The notes under the pieces: generated by a model | Seen by the model: only the letters and a program-made list of their open reading frames with translations | Database searches by the model: none | Told to the model about the DNA's origin: nothing | Translations under genes and position numbers: made by a program | Shown: positions 15,578 to 23,889 of the stretch, one piece after another | Layout: each line of letters begins with the position of its first letter | How positions within the stretch are numbered: position 1 is the stretch's first letter | Assembly (NCBI RefSeq): GCF_000974985.2 | Contig: NZ_LAVA02000043.1 | Location: forward strand, 1-64,000 | Length of the DNA stretch: 64,000 nt | Reading direction: 5' to 3' | Source of the DNA: Streptomyces mangrovisoli | GTDB lineage: Bacteria > Actinomycetota > Actinomycetes > Streptomycetales > Streptomycetaceae

Positions 15578-18132
15578 CAGACCGTCACCGCCAGACCGTC
15601 GGCGCCGGTCGCCCCGCGCGTGTACTTGGGATGGATCAACCCGACACAGGTGTACGGCAGTTCGCCGACCTCCTCGACGGGCACCCCGCGCTGCTCGGCG
15701 AGCAGGCGGACATGGTCGAGGTCGGCGCCCGCGCCGGCCCGCGCCAGGATCTTCCACGGTACCCGGCGCAGCAGCACCCGGGTGGTCTCGCCGACGCCCG
15801 GCTTGACCAGGTTCACGTCGTGGATGCCGTACTCCTCGCTGATCCGCTCGACGGCGGCCCAGCCCTCCCAGGTCGGTTCGCGGTCGGCGGCGAGCAGTTC
15901 CTTGACCGCCGTGTCGACGGCGTCGGTGACCTCGGTGAAGCGCGCGGAGACGGCGTCGAGGAAGTCGCCGGAGACGTCCGCCCCGGCGAGCTCGCGGTAG
16001 AACTTCGCGCCGTGGAAGTCGTGTTCGCCGACCAGGTCGGCGCGGAGCACGGTGCGCGATATCAGGCCGGAGACCGTGGAGTTGAGGCAGGCGGAGGGGA
16101 TGAGGAAGTCCTCGCGGGTGCCGTAGGTGCGCACGCAGGAGCCCGGGTCGGCGAGCACCGCGATCTCCGGGTCGAAGCCGGTGATCCCGTCGGACTTCTC
16201 GAACTCCTTGATGGCCTCGGCCAGTTCGCGGGTGATGGCGCCCTTGCCGGTCCAGCCGTCGACGAACACGACGTCCCGCGGGTCGTGGTGGGCGGCGAGC
16301 CAGCGCAGCGCGTTGGCGTCGATGCCGCGGCCGCGCACGATGGACACCGCGTAGTGCGGCAGGTCCAGGCCGTGCCGGGCCTTCGCCCAGCGCCGCATCA
16401 GGACGCCGACCGGGGTGCCGGCGCGGGCCAGGGAGACCAGGACCGGGCGCGGCGAGGACTCGGCGAGCACGGTCTCGGTGACCACGCCGACGGCGTGCGC
16501 GATGCGCTCCGCGGAGGTCGCGAGGGCCGCGTGGAACAGCTCCTGGTACTGCTCGCTGGGCTGGTACTCCACCGGCAGCGACTCGGCGTAGTGCGCGCCG
16601 CCGCTCTGGATGGCCTCCTCGCGCTCCTCGGTCGGCGCCTCCAGCGTGACGTCGGAGAGGTCCCGCAGCAGCCAGCCGACCTCCTCCGGCGCGTACGAGG
16701 AGAAGGCGGGGCCGCGAAGGGGCTCGGGCAGCATGGCGGGCCTTTCGGGTACGGACCGGGGCTCGGGCACGTAGGACGGGACGACCGCGAGCAGCACGTG
16801 CGGGGTGTGCTCGGCGAGCACCGCCGCGAGGCCGCCGGGGGCGTGCAGGGCGGGCGTGTCGCCGACCGAGTCCACGACCGCGACGACGGCGTCGAAGCCG
16901 CCGCCGGCGACGTTGTAGGCGTAGCGCTCGCCGGGGCCGTCGGCCGGGTCGTCGTGGGCCGGGAAGACGAGGCGGGTGCGGATGGCGTAGCCGGGGTCGT
17001 CGACGGCGAGGACGGGCGAGCGGGTGGTGGTGGAGAAGCGGACCTCGGCGGGGACGATCTGCTCCAGCTCGCGGGCGAGCCTGAGCGGCGCGTACATCAG
17101 TTCCTCGAAGCCGAGCACGAGCACGCGGCGCGCGCCCGCGGGCAGCGCCTCGGCGAGCCGGGCGGCCATGGCGGGCAGCGCGTGCTCCAGCCGCCCCCGG
17201 TCCCGCGGACCGAACCCGTGCCGCCCCCCGTCGGGCAGCCCCCGGGGCCAGCCGAGATCGACCCGGACCACCGGACCGGGCTTCACGGGGGCGCACGCCT
17301 CCGCGTCGCCGCCCAGCGCGGCGGCGGGTGCCGCCTCGTGTTCGGCCACCAGGCGGCGGCCCTTCTCCAGGACCCCCGCCGGCAGGCGCACCGTGCCCGA
17401 GGCCGTCGCCACCAGGTCGACGCGGGCGCCGATCTCGCGGGCGAACGTGTCCAGGCGGGCGGCGTCGGCCGGGGAGCGCATGTCGACCAGGGCGACCACG
17501 ACGTAGCGCGAGCGCGGATAGCGCTCGTGCAGGTCGCGGATGGTGTTGAGGACCGTGTTGCCGGTGGAGAACTCGTCGTCGACGAGGACCAGCGGGCCGT
17601 CGCCGGCCAGCAGGGCGGGGTCCTCGGGCAGCAGCAGGTGCGAGGTGGCGTGCGAGTGGGACTCCTCGAACCCGCCGGCCCGCGCGACCCCGGGCACCGG
17701 ACGGCGCGTGGAGTGCAGGTAGGGGGCGTCGCCGAGGCCGTCCGCGACCGAGTGGCCGAGCCCGGTGGCGGTCTCCGCGTAGCCGAGCACCACCGCGCGC
17801 CCGGCCTCCCGCGCGCCGAGCAGCTCCCGCACCCGGCGGCCCAGGACGAATCCGTGACCGTGGACCACGGACGGCGACTGGGGCACGTGCTTGCCCAGCA
17901 CGTTCGACACCAGCAGGTGGGCCCGCTTGGGGTTGCGGCGCAGCGCCAGCCCCAGCAGCCCGGTCAGTCCGGCGTCGCCGTCCAGGGCGATCCCGAGCCG
18001 CTCGGCGACCCAGGTACCGGTCCAGACCGGATCGGTCTCCGGATCGGTCTCCGGATTGGTCTCCGGATGGGTCTCCGGATGGGTCTCCGGGTCGTTCTCC
18101 GCGTCGTTCTGCGCGTTGTTCATGAGTCCCAT
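15577..18132 (-). CDS. Fused phosphoribosyltransferase: PRTase_2-TRSP-StiP/PRTase_1-PELOTA
   Basis: This 851-aa protein combines modules known from Ter-linked operons. Residues 15-35 are a low-complexity PETD/PETH/PETN repeat. Residues about 40-215 are a phosphoribosyltransferase domain with the PRPP loop LVLVDDEFSTGNT (181-193). Residues about 330-425 resemble the TRSP domain (ARRVLVLGFEELMYAPLRLA, RFSTTTRSP). Residues about 515-720 are a second PRTase/StiP domain with VVFVDGWTGKGAIT (621-634), and about 785-840 a PELOTA-type RNA-binding-like domain. Met467 (base 16734) has GAAAGG upstream and begins the StiP part, so a shorter 385-aa product is also possible. The start at 18132 lies just inside the end of the CitE-like gene; an ATG at 18123 is an alternative. 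Predicted to build a nucleoside-like compound; unproven. Confidence 0.85.
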   Translation of the reverse strand: MGLMNNAQNDAENDPETHPETHPETNPETDPETDPVWTGTWVAERLGIALDGDAGLTGLLGLALRRNPKRAHLLVSNVLGKHVPQSPSVVHGHGFVLGRRVRELLGAREAGRAVVLGYAETATGLGHSVADGLGDAPYLHSTRRPVPGVARAGGFEESHSHATSHLLLPEDPALLAGDGPLVLVDDEFSTGNTVLNTIRDLHERYPRSRYVVVALVDMRSPADAARLDTFAREIGARVDLVATASGTVRLPAGVLEKGRRLVAEHEAAPAAALGGDAEACAPVKPGPVVRVDLGWPRGLPDGGRHGFGPRDRGRLEHALPAMAARLAEALPAGARRVLVLGFEELMYAPLRLARELEQIVPAEVRFSTTTRSPVLAVDDPGYAIRTRLVFPAHDDPADGPGERYAYNVAGGGFDAVVAVVDSVGDTPALHAPGGLAAVLAEHTPHVLLAVVPSYVPEPRSVPERPAMLPEPLRGPAFSSYAPEEVGWLLRDLSDVTLEAPTEEREEAIQSGGAHYAESLPVEYQPSEQYQELFHAALATSAERIAHAVGVVTETVLAESSPRPVLVSLARAGTPVGVLMRRWAKARHGLDLPHYAVSIVRGRGIDANALRWLAAHHDPRDVVFVDGWTGKGAITRELAEAIKEFEKSDGITGFDPEIAVLADPGSCVRTYGTREDFLIPSACLNSTVSGLISRTVLRADLVGEHDFHGAKFYRELAGADVSGDFLDAVSARFTEVTDAVDTAVKELLAADREPTWEGWAAVERISEEYGIHDVNLVKPGVGETTRVLLRRVPWKILARAGAGADLDHVRLLAEQRGVPVEEVGELPYTCVGLIHPKYTRGATGADGLAVTV

Positions 18133-18137
18133 CAGTC

Positions 18138-19304
18138 TCAGCCGGATATTCCGGCGGCGAGCAGGTCCACGAAGCCGACGTCCTCGTTCGCCACTCCGAA
18201 GACCTCCGCGCGCAGCATGGTCCGCTCGGCCCAGGCGCGGTGCGGCTTCACCTCGTTCATCTTGTTCGTGTACTGCGACCTCAGCACCCCGCCGCCGAGC
18301 CGCTCCGGGCGCAGGATGTCCGCCGCGTCGCTGAACTCCTCGTGGCTGACCACCGACAGGGCGTGCACCGGCAGCACGTGCGAGGGGTGGATGCAGGTCT
18401 TGCCGAGCAGGCCGTTGGCCTGGTCGAGGGAGATCTCCCGCAGCAGTCCGTCCATGGCGTGCTCGATCAGCCGCTCGCGCAGGCCGACGGCCTGGCCCTC
18501 CAGGAAGGGGCTGGTGCGCAGCAGCGGCTTGAACATCCGCTCCGGGACCCGGAAGTACTCCCACACCGGCCCGGTCACGGTGAAGCCCGTGCCGTCGGCC
18601 CGGCCCAGCATGTTGACCACGTCGGCGATCACGGAGGCGACGATCTGGACGTCGTACGCCGTCATGTCGGGGGCTCGGCGCAGGCCGTAGGAGGAGCAGA
18701 AGTCGGTGACGCCGAGGCGCAGCGCGAGCACCCGGTCGCGGTACTTGTCGACGGCGCGGGCGATGCCCTCCAGGGCGTCGACGCGGCTCTCGCGGTAGAG
18801 GAGCTCGGGCGACTCCAGCACCGGCATGGCGAAAAGCCGCCGTCCGCTGCTCGTCTCCGCGCCGGCGATCGCCTCCAGGAAGCCGATCCCGCGCTCCTCG
18901 GTGAACTTGGGCAGCACGAATCCGGACAGCAGCCGCACGGCCGGACCGAGCCGGTCGACCAGATCGGGGATCTGCTCGGGGGTACGAACCCGGATGAACA
19001 GGAGCGGCGGCTCGACATCGGGGCGGGCGGCCAGGTCGGTGAAGTGGCGTACGAGGTTCTCCTCACCCGCCTCGACGTCCTCGTCCCCGATGGAGTCCTC
19101 CAGGCACAGCACCATCGAGACCACGCCGAGCGTCGCCTGCTTGGCGATGTCGTCGGCCAGCCGCGGCCTGGTGGCCGGGCTGTACAGCGTCGCGCCCAGG
19201 GCCGCCGAGAGCAGCCGGGCCGGTGAGTCGGCGGTGAACTCGCACGGCTGCTGATGGAACAGACGGCCGCGCACCTCAGGGGCGATGTGCCCGAAATGAC
19301 GCAT
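18138..19304 (-). CDS. HpcH/HpaI aldolase/citrate lyase (CitE-like) family protein
   Basis: This 388-aa TIM-barrel protein of the CitE/HpcH type has the metal-binding region VVSMVLCLEDSIGDEDVE (near residues 67-85), the strand FIRVRTPEQI, GFVLPKFT, FAMPVLESPELLYRES and LALRLGVTDFCSSYGLRR. Members cleave or form C-C bonds of acyl-CoA or 2-oxo acids. In Ter-associated operons this branch sits beside phosphoribosyltransferases and is thought to modify the same metabolite. It starts with ATG after GGGGGAG and is the first gene of a tightly packed minus-strand operon whose next gene starts at its stop codon. Transcription diverges from the first TerD gene. Confidence 0.87.
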   Translation of the reverse strand: MRHFGHIAPEVRGRLFHQQPCEFTADSPARLLSAALGATLYSPATRPRLADDIAKQATLGVVSMVLCLEDSIGDEDVEAGEENLVRHFTDLAARPDVEPPLLFIRVRTPEQIPDLVDRLGPAVRLLSGFVLPKFTEERGIGFLEAIAGAETSSGRRLFAMPVLESPELLYRESRVDALEGIARAVDKYRDRVLALRLGVTDFCSSYGLRRAPDMTAYDVQIVASVIADVVNMLGRADGTGFTVTGPVWEYFRVPERMFKPLLRTSPFLEGQAVGLRERLIEHAMDGLLREISLDQANGLLGKTCIHPSHVLPVHALSVVSHEEFSDAADILRPERLGGGVLRSQYTNKMNEVKPHRAWAERTMLRAEVFGVANEDVGFVDLLAAGISG

Positions 19305-19616
19305 AGAACTCCCCCGTGGCGCACAGTAAGGCTGTGGATTCTGTATGGGTGGCCGGTAATAGTACGTAGGGATTCATGTCACAGGTTCCCGCTGGGCATG
19401 AATTTCCGGTAACGAGGACCGGCACAGTGCGGCACGGCCGGGCACACTGCCGTTCGGTGCGGTGCGGGTGACCGCCGGTGAGCACGGTCGGTGACGACGC
19501 CGCGGCATGTTCGAGACTACGGGCCGAGGCGTTCGAGGACTACCGGCCGGTCGCTCCGGATGCGGCCGCCGTGCCCCACGTTGTCGTGATCAGGACCGAG
19601 AGGGCAGGATGACCGC
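19305..19616. promoter_or_regulatory. Divergent control region of the Ter biosynthetic operon and terD
   Basis: These 312 bases separate the CitE-like gene (minus) from the TerD gene (plus) and should hold both promoters. An inverted repeat ATTCATG (19372-19378) / CATGAAT (19397-19403) with an 18-base spacer lies near the CitE-like gene, and GGTAAT/GGTAAC motifs flank it. On the minus strand TACTAT is a possible -10 element. No operator of a known regulator was recognised, and no gene is seen here. Confidence 0.45.
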
Positions 19617-20402
19617 ATGACGCACGCGATGCTGAAGGGGTCGAACGTCCCGCTCGAGGCCGCCACGGTGCGCGCCGTGCTGCGCTGGACGCCCGGCCAG
19701 GGGGGCCCGGACGTCGACGCGTCGGCCCTGCTGCTCGGCCCCGACGGTCGTGTGCGGTCCGACGAGGACTTCGTCTTCTACAACCAGCCCCGCCACCCCT
19801 CGGGGAAGGTCTGGCGGCTGGGCAAGAAGCGCGTCGCCGACGCCCTCACCGACACGATCCAGACCGACCTGGCCGGGGTCGAGCCCTCGGTGGGCCAGAT
19901 CCTGCTGGTCGCCTCGGCGGACGGCTACCGGTTCGGCCAGGTGCCGGCCCTGCGCATCCTGCTGTACGACGCCTCGGTCGCCGACGGCGAGCCGCTGGCG
20001 TACTTCGACATCAAGCCGGAGACGGGCGCGGAGACCGCGATGATCTGCGGCGAGCTGTACCGGCGGGGCGAGGGCTGGAAGTTCCGCGCGCTGGGCGAGG
20101 GCTACAGCGACGGGCTGAAGGGCCTCGCGACCGACTTCGGCATCTCGGTCGACGAGACGGAGACGCAGCAGGAGCCGCCCGCCGTGCAGACCGCCGGCAC
20201 GGCCCCGGGCCGGCCGCTGCCGCCGGAGCAGCCGTCGTACGGCTATCCGCAGCAGCCCCCGGCGACCCAGTCCGCCTACGGCTATCCGCAGCCGGCCGGC
20301 CAGCCCTCGTACGGCTATCCGCAGCCCGCGCCGGTGACGGCGGCGGCCCTGGACCCGGACTTCCGGCTGCCGCCGCAGGGGCCGCAGTTCATCGGGCGCT
20401 GA
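19617..20402 (+). CDS. TerD-family protein with Tyr/Pro/Gln-rich tail
   Basis: This 261-aa protein carries a TerD (vWA-like, calcium-binding) domain in residues about 1-175. Landmarks are [52 protein letters not shown] and [52 protein letters not shown]. The C-terminal 85 residues are low complexity with three SYGYPQ/AYGYPQ units and are probably disordered. TerD domains are linked to tellurite resistance, stress response and differentiation in Streptomyces. It is divergent from the CitE-like operon and convergent with the TerA-like gene. The ATG at 19617 follows AGGGCAGG. Confidence 0.9.
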   Translation: MTHAMLKGSNVPLEAATVRAVLRWTPGQGGPDVDASALLLGPDGRVRSDEDFVFYNQPRHPSGKVWRLGKKRVADALTDTIQTDLAGVEPSVGQILLVASADGYRFGQVPALRILLYDASVADGEPLAYFDIKPETGAETAMICGELYRRGEGWKFRALGEGYSDGLKGLATDFGISVDETETQQEPPAVQTAGTAPGRPLPPEQPSYGYPQQPPATQSAYGYPQPAGQPSYGYPQPAPVTAAALDPDFRLPPQGPQFIGR

Positions 20403-20429
20403 GGCGGTCCGCCCGCGCCGCCCGCGGGG

Positions 20430-21173
20430 CTACGGCAACTGTTCGACCTTCGTCTTGTAGCCGCGGCCCCACTGCAGGCCCCACCCGTACAGGCGGTCCA
20501 GTTCCGCCTGGAAGCCGTAGACGAACTTGACCTCGCGGCGGACGACGAGTTCGCCCTTGACGTTCTCGATGAGCACGACGGCGCAGGAGCGGGCCTGCGG
20601 GTGGCGCTCGTCGAGGCCGATCTCGATGCGCGGGCCGTTGCTCGGGTAGAGCGTGACGATGGCGTGGGTGCGGTCGAAGGCCGGCGTCTGGTCGTAGATG
20701 TAGACGAACACCAGCAGCCGTTTGATGTTGTCGCGGTGGTCGAGGTTGACGTACATCGTCTCGCCGGACGCCGAGCCGAACCGGTCGTCACCGCTGAGTT
20801 TCACGTACGGCGGCGAGTTGACGTCGCCGAAGTAGCCGCCGAGCGGCTGGACCACGCCCTTGGTGCCGTCCATCAGCTCGTACAGGCAGCCGAGGTCGAG
20901 GTCGACGTTGACCATGGACTGGCCGTGCCCGAGGACCTCCGGGGGGCGCAGCGCCTTGAAGGGGTGGCGCAGCAGGCTCTCGCGCTGCGGGCCGCCGAGG
21001 TCGGAGGTGCGCATCCGCCAGGTCAGGTTGACGCGCAGGTTCCCGGTGGCCGCGCCCTGTTTGGTGAGCGAGACCTGGCTGTGCCGTTTGGTCAGCTCGA
21101 TGGCGTTGGTCGCGGCGCTCCCCGAGTCGAAGTCGGCCGCGCGGCTGCCCAGCAGCCCGTCGAAGAATCCCAT
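20430..21173 (-). CDS. TerA/TerD-like tellurium-resistance family protein
   Basis: This 247-aa protein begins MGFFDGLLGSRAADFDSGSAATNAIELTKR, then QVSLTKQGAATGNLRVNLTWRMR. It continues with VDLDLGCLYELMDGTKGVVQPLGGYFG, YVKLSGDDRFG, MYVNLDHRDNIKRLLVFVYIYDQTPAF and IEIGLDERHPQARSCAVVLIENV. These are features of the TerD superfamily, closest to TerA-type members. Acidic residues in DLDLGC and SGDDR are candidate Ca2+ ligands. An in-frame ATG 12 bases upstream is possible, but the G-rich stretch suits 21173. It reads in the same direction as the DUF475 gene upstream and converges on the TerD gene. Confidence 0.87.
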   Translation of the reverse strand: MGFFDGLLGSRAADFDSGSAATNAIELTKRHSQVSLTKQGAATGNLRVNLTWRMRTSDLGGPQRESLLRHPFKALRPPEVLGHGQSMVNVDLDLGCLYELMDGTKGVVQPLGGYFGDVNSPPYVKLSGDDRFGSASGETMYVNLDHRDNIKRLLVFVYIYDQTPAFDRTHAIVTLYPSNGPRIEIGLDERHPQARSCAVVLIENVKGELVVRREVKFVYGFQAELDRLYGWGLQWGRGYKTKVEQLP

Positions 21174-21300
21174 TCCCGCCCCCATGTCCGACCGTGTCCG
21201 ATGCCGGGCCGTCCCCGCCGTACCGTGCCGACGGGGCGGCCTTCAGGGTCTTCTCCCCGACGGCCGCCCCGCCCTGAGCGTTCCCTCTCGCGGAGGGTGG

Positions 21301-22449
21301 TCACACTCCGGACGACACCTCAGTCTTGTCGTCGGAGCCCGCCGCTTTTCCCTCTTCGGCCGCCAGCGCGTTGTTGCGGCGGACCGAGGACCAGAAGGAC
21401 CAGCCGATCAGGATCACGCCGACCAGGCCGGTGATGACCTCGTTGATCTCGTACTGGATGGTGACCATGAGGATCACGGCCAGCGCGCCGATCGCGTAGT
21501 GCGCGCCGTGCTCCAGGTAGACGTAGTCGTCGAGGGTGCCCTGGCGGACCAGGTACACGGTCAGCGACCGGACGTACATGGCGCCGATGCCGAGGCCGAG
21601 CGCCATGAGCACGATGTCGTTGGTGATGGCGAAGGCGCCGATCACGCCGTCGAAGGAGAACGACGCGTCCAGGACCTCCAGGTAGAGGAACATGAAGAAC
21701 GCGGCCTGGCCGGCGAGGACGACCGGCGAGCGTTCCTTGCCGCTGCGCCGGGCCTCTTCCTCCTGCTCGTGCTCGCGCTCCTCCTCTTCCTCGAGCCGGT
21801 CCTCGAAGAACCCGGAGAGCCCGCCCACGATCATGTACGTGATCAGGCCGGCGATGCCGGAGATCAGCACCGTCTGCGCCTTGTCGACGTGCGCGCCGCC
21901 GTGCTGGTGGGCGTGGGTGGCGAAGGTGAAGGAGGTGATGAGCAGGACGATCAGGGCGATGCAGACCGACAGCATGTCGACCTTGCCGAGCTTGGCCAGC
22001 GGCCGCTCGATCCAGCGCAGCCACTGGATGTCCCGGTCCTCGAAGATGAAGTCGAGGAAGATCATCAACAGGAACATGCCACCGAAGGCGGCGATCGCCG
22101 GGTGGGCGTCCGTGACCAGCTGCTGGTAGCGGTCCTTGTCCGTGAGCGCCAGGTGGACGGCGTCGTACGGATTGAGCTTGGCGGTGATCGCGACGATCAC
22201 GACGGGGAAGACCAGCCGCATGCCGAACACGGCGATGAGCACGCCGACCGTGAGGAAGATCTTCTGCCAGAAGGCGTTCATCTTCTTCAGGATCCCGGCG
22301 TTGACCACCGCGTTGTCGAACGACAGGGAGATCTCCAGCACGGCGAGGATCGCCACGACGCCGAAGGCCTCCCACCCCCCGTAGAGTGCGGCCAAGGCCA
22401 GGCCGACCGCGGTGATCGCGAACGACCAGCCGAATGTTTTGAGAAGCAC
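21301..22449 (-). CDS. TerC/DUF475-type integral membrane protein
   Basis: This 382-aa membrane protein has about nine helices. Helix 2 carries the TerC-superfamily motif VLEISLSFDNAVVNAGIL, and a second acidic copy occurs in EVLDASFSFDGVIGAFAI. These conserved Asp residues may bind metal. A long acidic cytosolic loop (RLEEEEEREHEQEEEARR) separates the halves, and a His-rich loop (THAHQHGGAH) lies before it. TerC-like proteins are partners of TerD in metal stress responses and may export Mn2+. The start is GTG at 22449 with only a weak GGGGTAG upstream. It is flanked by TerD genes on the same strand, with a cruciform-forming element before it. Confidence 0.88.
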   Translation of the reverse strand: MLLKTFGWSFAITAVGLALAALYGGWEAFGVVAILAVLEISLSFDNAVVNAGILKKMNAFWQKIFLTVGVLIAVFGMRLVFPVVIVAITAKLNPYDAVHLALTDKDRYQQLVTDAHPAIAAFGGMFLLMIFLDFIFEDRDIQWLRWIERPLAKLGKVDMLSVCIALIVLLITSFTFATHAHQHGGAHVDKAQTVLISGIAGLITYMIVGGLSGFFEDRLEEEEEREHEQEEEARRSGKERSPVVLAGQAAFFMFLYLEVLDASFSFDGVIGAFAITNDIVLMALGLGIGAMYVRSLTVYLVRQGTLDDYVYLEHGAHYAIGALAVILMVTIQYEINEVITGLVGVILIGWSFWSSVRRNNALAAEEGKAAGSDDKTEVSSGV

Positions 22450-22463
22450 TGGCTACCCCATCG

Positions 22464-22513
22464 TGTTGTGGGGGTACCTCCCAGACGATGTCTGGGGGTG
22501 GGATTCCCCCGTG
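22464..22513. repeat. GGGGGTACCTCCC-type inverted-repeat element
   Basis: In the 76-base gap between the second TerD gene and the DUF475 gene, CCCAGAC (22480-22486) and GTCTGGG (22490-22496) form a tight stem, flanked by GTGGGGG (22469-22475) and CCCCCGTG (22506-22513), giving a cruciform about 45 bases long. Related GTGGGGGTACCTCCC elements recur in Streptomyces intergenic DNA (recall). It could weaken read-through from the TerD gene. Confidence 0.6.
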
Positions 22514-22525
22514 CCGTACTCGGCT

Positions 22526-23101
22526 TTACGAAACGTTGACTCCGAAGTCTAGAGCGATGCCACGCAGCCCGGACGCGTACCCCTGACCCACGGCACGGAA
22601 CTTCCATTCGCCCTGGTAGCGGTAGACCTCGCCGAAGATCATCGCCGTTTCCGTGGAGGCGTCCTCACTGAGGTCGTAGCGCGCGAGCTCCTGGCCGTCG
22701 GCCTGGTTGACCACGCGGATGAACGCGTTGCTGACCTGGCCGAAGGTCTGGCCGCGCTCCTCCGCCATGTGGATGGAGACCGGAAAGACGATCTTGTCGC
22801 ACTGCGCCGGCACCTTGAGCAGGTCCACCAGGATCGACTCGTCGTCGCCCTCGCCCTCACCGGTGAGGTTGTCGCCGGTGTGCTCCACCGAGCCGTCGGG
22901 GCTCTTGAGCTGGTTGTAGAAGACGAACCACTCGTCGCCCAGCACCCGCCCGCCGTTGCACAGCAGGGCGCTGGCGTCCAGGTCGAAGGGGGCGCCGGTG
23001 GTGGAGCGCGCGTCCCAGCCCAGCCCGATCAGGACGTTGGTCAGGTTGGGTGCGGCTTTGGAGAGGGAGACATTGCCCCCCTTGGCGAGCGTGACGCCCA
23101 T
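22526..23101 (-). CDS. TerD-family calcium-binding stress protein (copy 2)
   Basis: This 191-aa single-domain TerD protein contains [84 protein letters not shown] and [39 protein letters not shown]. The conserved Asp residues ([13 protein letters not shown]) are the Ca2+ sites of the family. It starts with ATG after GGGGAGGA. It is strongly similar to the next gene upstream (tandem duplicates on the same strand, 99 bases apart). Unlike its paralogue it has cysteines in LLCNGG and PAQCDK. Such proteins are linked to tellurite resistance and to calcium-dependent development in Streptomyces. Confidence 0.93.
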   Translation of the reverse strand: MGVTLAKGGNVSLSKAAPNLTNVLIGLGWDARSTTGAPFDLDASALLCNGGRVLGDEWFVFYNQLKSPDGSVEHTGDNLTGEGEGDDESILVDLLKVPAQCDKIVFPVSIHMAEERGQTFGQVSNAFIRVVNQADGQELARYDLSEDASTETAMIFGEVYRYQGEWKFRAVGQGYASGLRGIALDFGVNVS

Positions 23102-23200
23102 GATGCTGGTCCTCCCCTGTGTACTGCCTGTGTGGTTGTCCTGCGCCCCCGGTGCCGCGGGCAAACCGCGGCACCGGGGGCAAGGTCGTGCGAGCGTCGC

Positions 23201-23776
23201 TCAGACGTTGACGCCGAAGTCCTGCGCGATGCCGCGCAGTCCGGACGCGTAGCCCTGGCCGATGGCGCGGAACTTCCACTCCGCGCCGTTGCGGTAGAGC
23301 TCGCCGAAGACCATCGCGGTCTCGGTGGAGGCGTCCTCGCTGAGGTCGTAGCGGGCGATCTCGGCGCCGCCGGCCTGGTTGACGACGCGGATGTAGGCGT
23401 TGCGGACCTGGCCGAAGGACTGCTGCCGGTTCTCGGCGTCGTAGATCGACACCGGGAAGACGATCTTGTCGACGTCGGCCGGCACGCCGGCCAGGTTGAC
23501 CTTGATGACCTCGTCGTCGCCCTCGCCCTCACCGGTGAGGTTGTCACCGGTGTGCTCCACCGAGCCCTCGGGGCTCTTCAGGTTGTTGAAGAAGACGAAG
23601 TTCTGGTCGTTGCCGACCTTGCCCGCCGAGTTCAGCAGCAGGGCGCTGGCATCGAGGTCGAAGTCGGTGCCGGTCGTGGTGCGGGCGTCCCAGCCGAGAC
23701 CGACGAGGACCGCGGTCATGCCGGGGGCCTCCTTGGTCAGTGAAACGTTGCCGCCCTTGCTGAGGCTGACTCCCAC
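23201..23776 (-). CDS. TerD-family calcium-binding stress protein (copy 3)
   Basis: This 191-aa TerD protein is nearly collinear with the downstream copy: [84 protein letters not shown] and [38 protein letters not shown]. It uses a GTG start after GGAGGA at good spacing. It is probably the first gene of the minus-strand row terD-terD-DUF475-terA-like. Expression under metal or oxidative stress would fit the neighbouring peroxiredoxin, but this is inference. Confidence 0.93.
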   Translation of the reverse strand: MGVSLSKGGNVSLTKEAPGMTAVLVGLGWDARTTTGTDFDLDASALLLNSAGKVGNDQNFVFFNNLKSPEGSVEHTGDNLTGEGEGDDEVIKVNLAGVPADVDKIVFPVSIYDAENRQQSFGQVRNAYIRVVNQAGGAEIARYDLSEDASTETAMVFGELYRNGAEWKFRAIGQGYASGLRGIAQDFGVNV

Positions 23777-23889
23777 GAGTCCTCCATGTGTGTCCGGGGG
23801 CGGGGAGCCCCGTCGTGCGTCGGATACCGGATCAACGTGTCGATCCTAGTGACGGGTTCCCGCCCCCCGCAGGCCCTGGGGCCCGACAA

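Noticed and set aside
15580-17296. Upstream extension of the Ter-locus HAD frame (841 aa in total)
   Set aside because: Only the last 268 residues look like protein; the rest is Arg/Pro/Ala-rich shadow of the phosphoribosyltransferase gene.
15631-18690. 1019-aa frame opposite the phosphoribosyltransferase gene
   Set aside because: No recognisable domain and composition typical of an antisense frame. The opposite strand carries a PRPP loop and other conserved motifs.
21320-22375. Alternative minus-strand frame within the DUF475 gene
   Set aside because: It is out of frame with the transmembrane protein and consists of Arg/Ala/Pro-rich sequence without hydrophobic helices.
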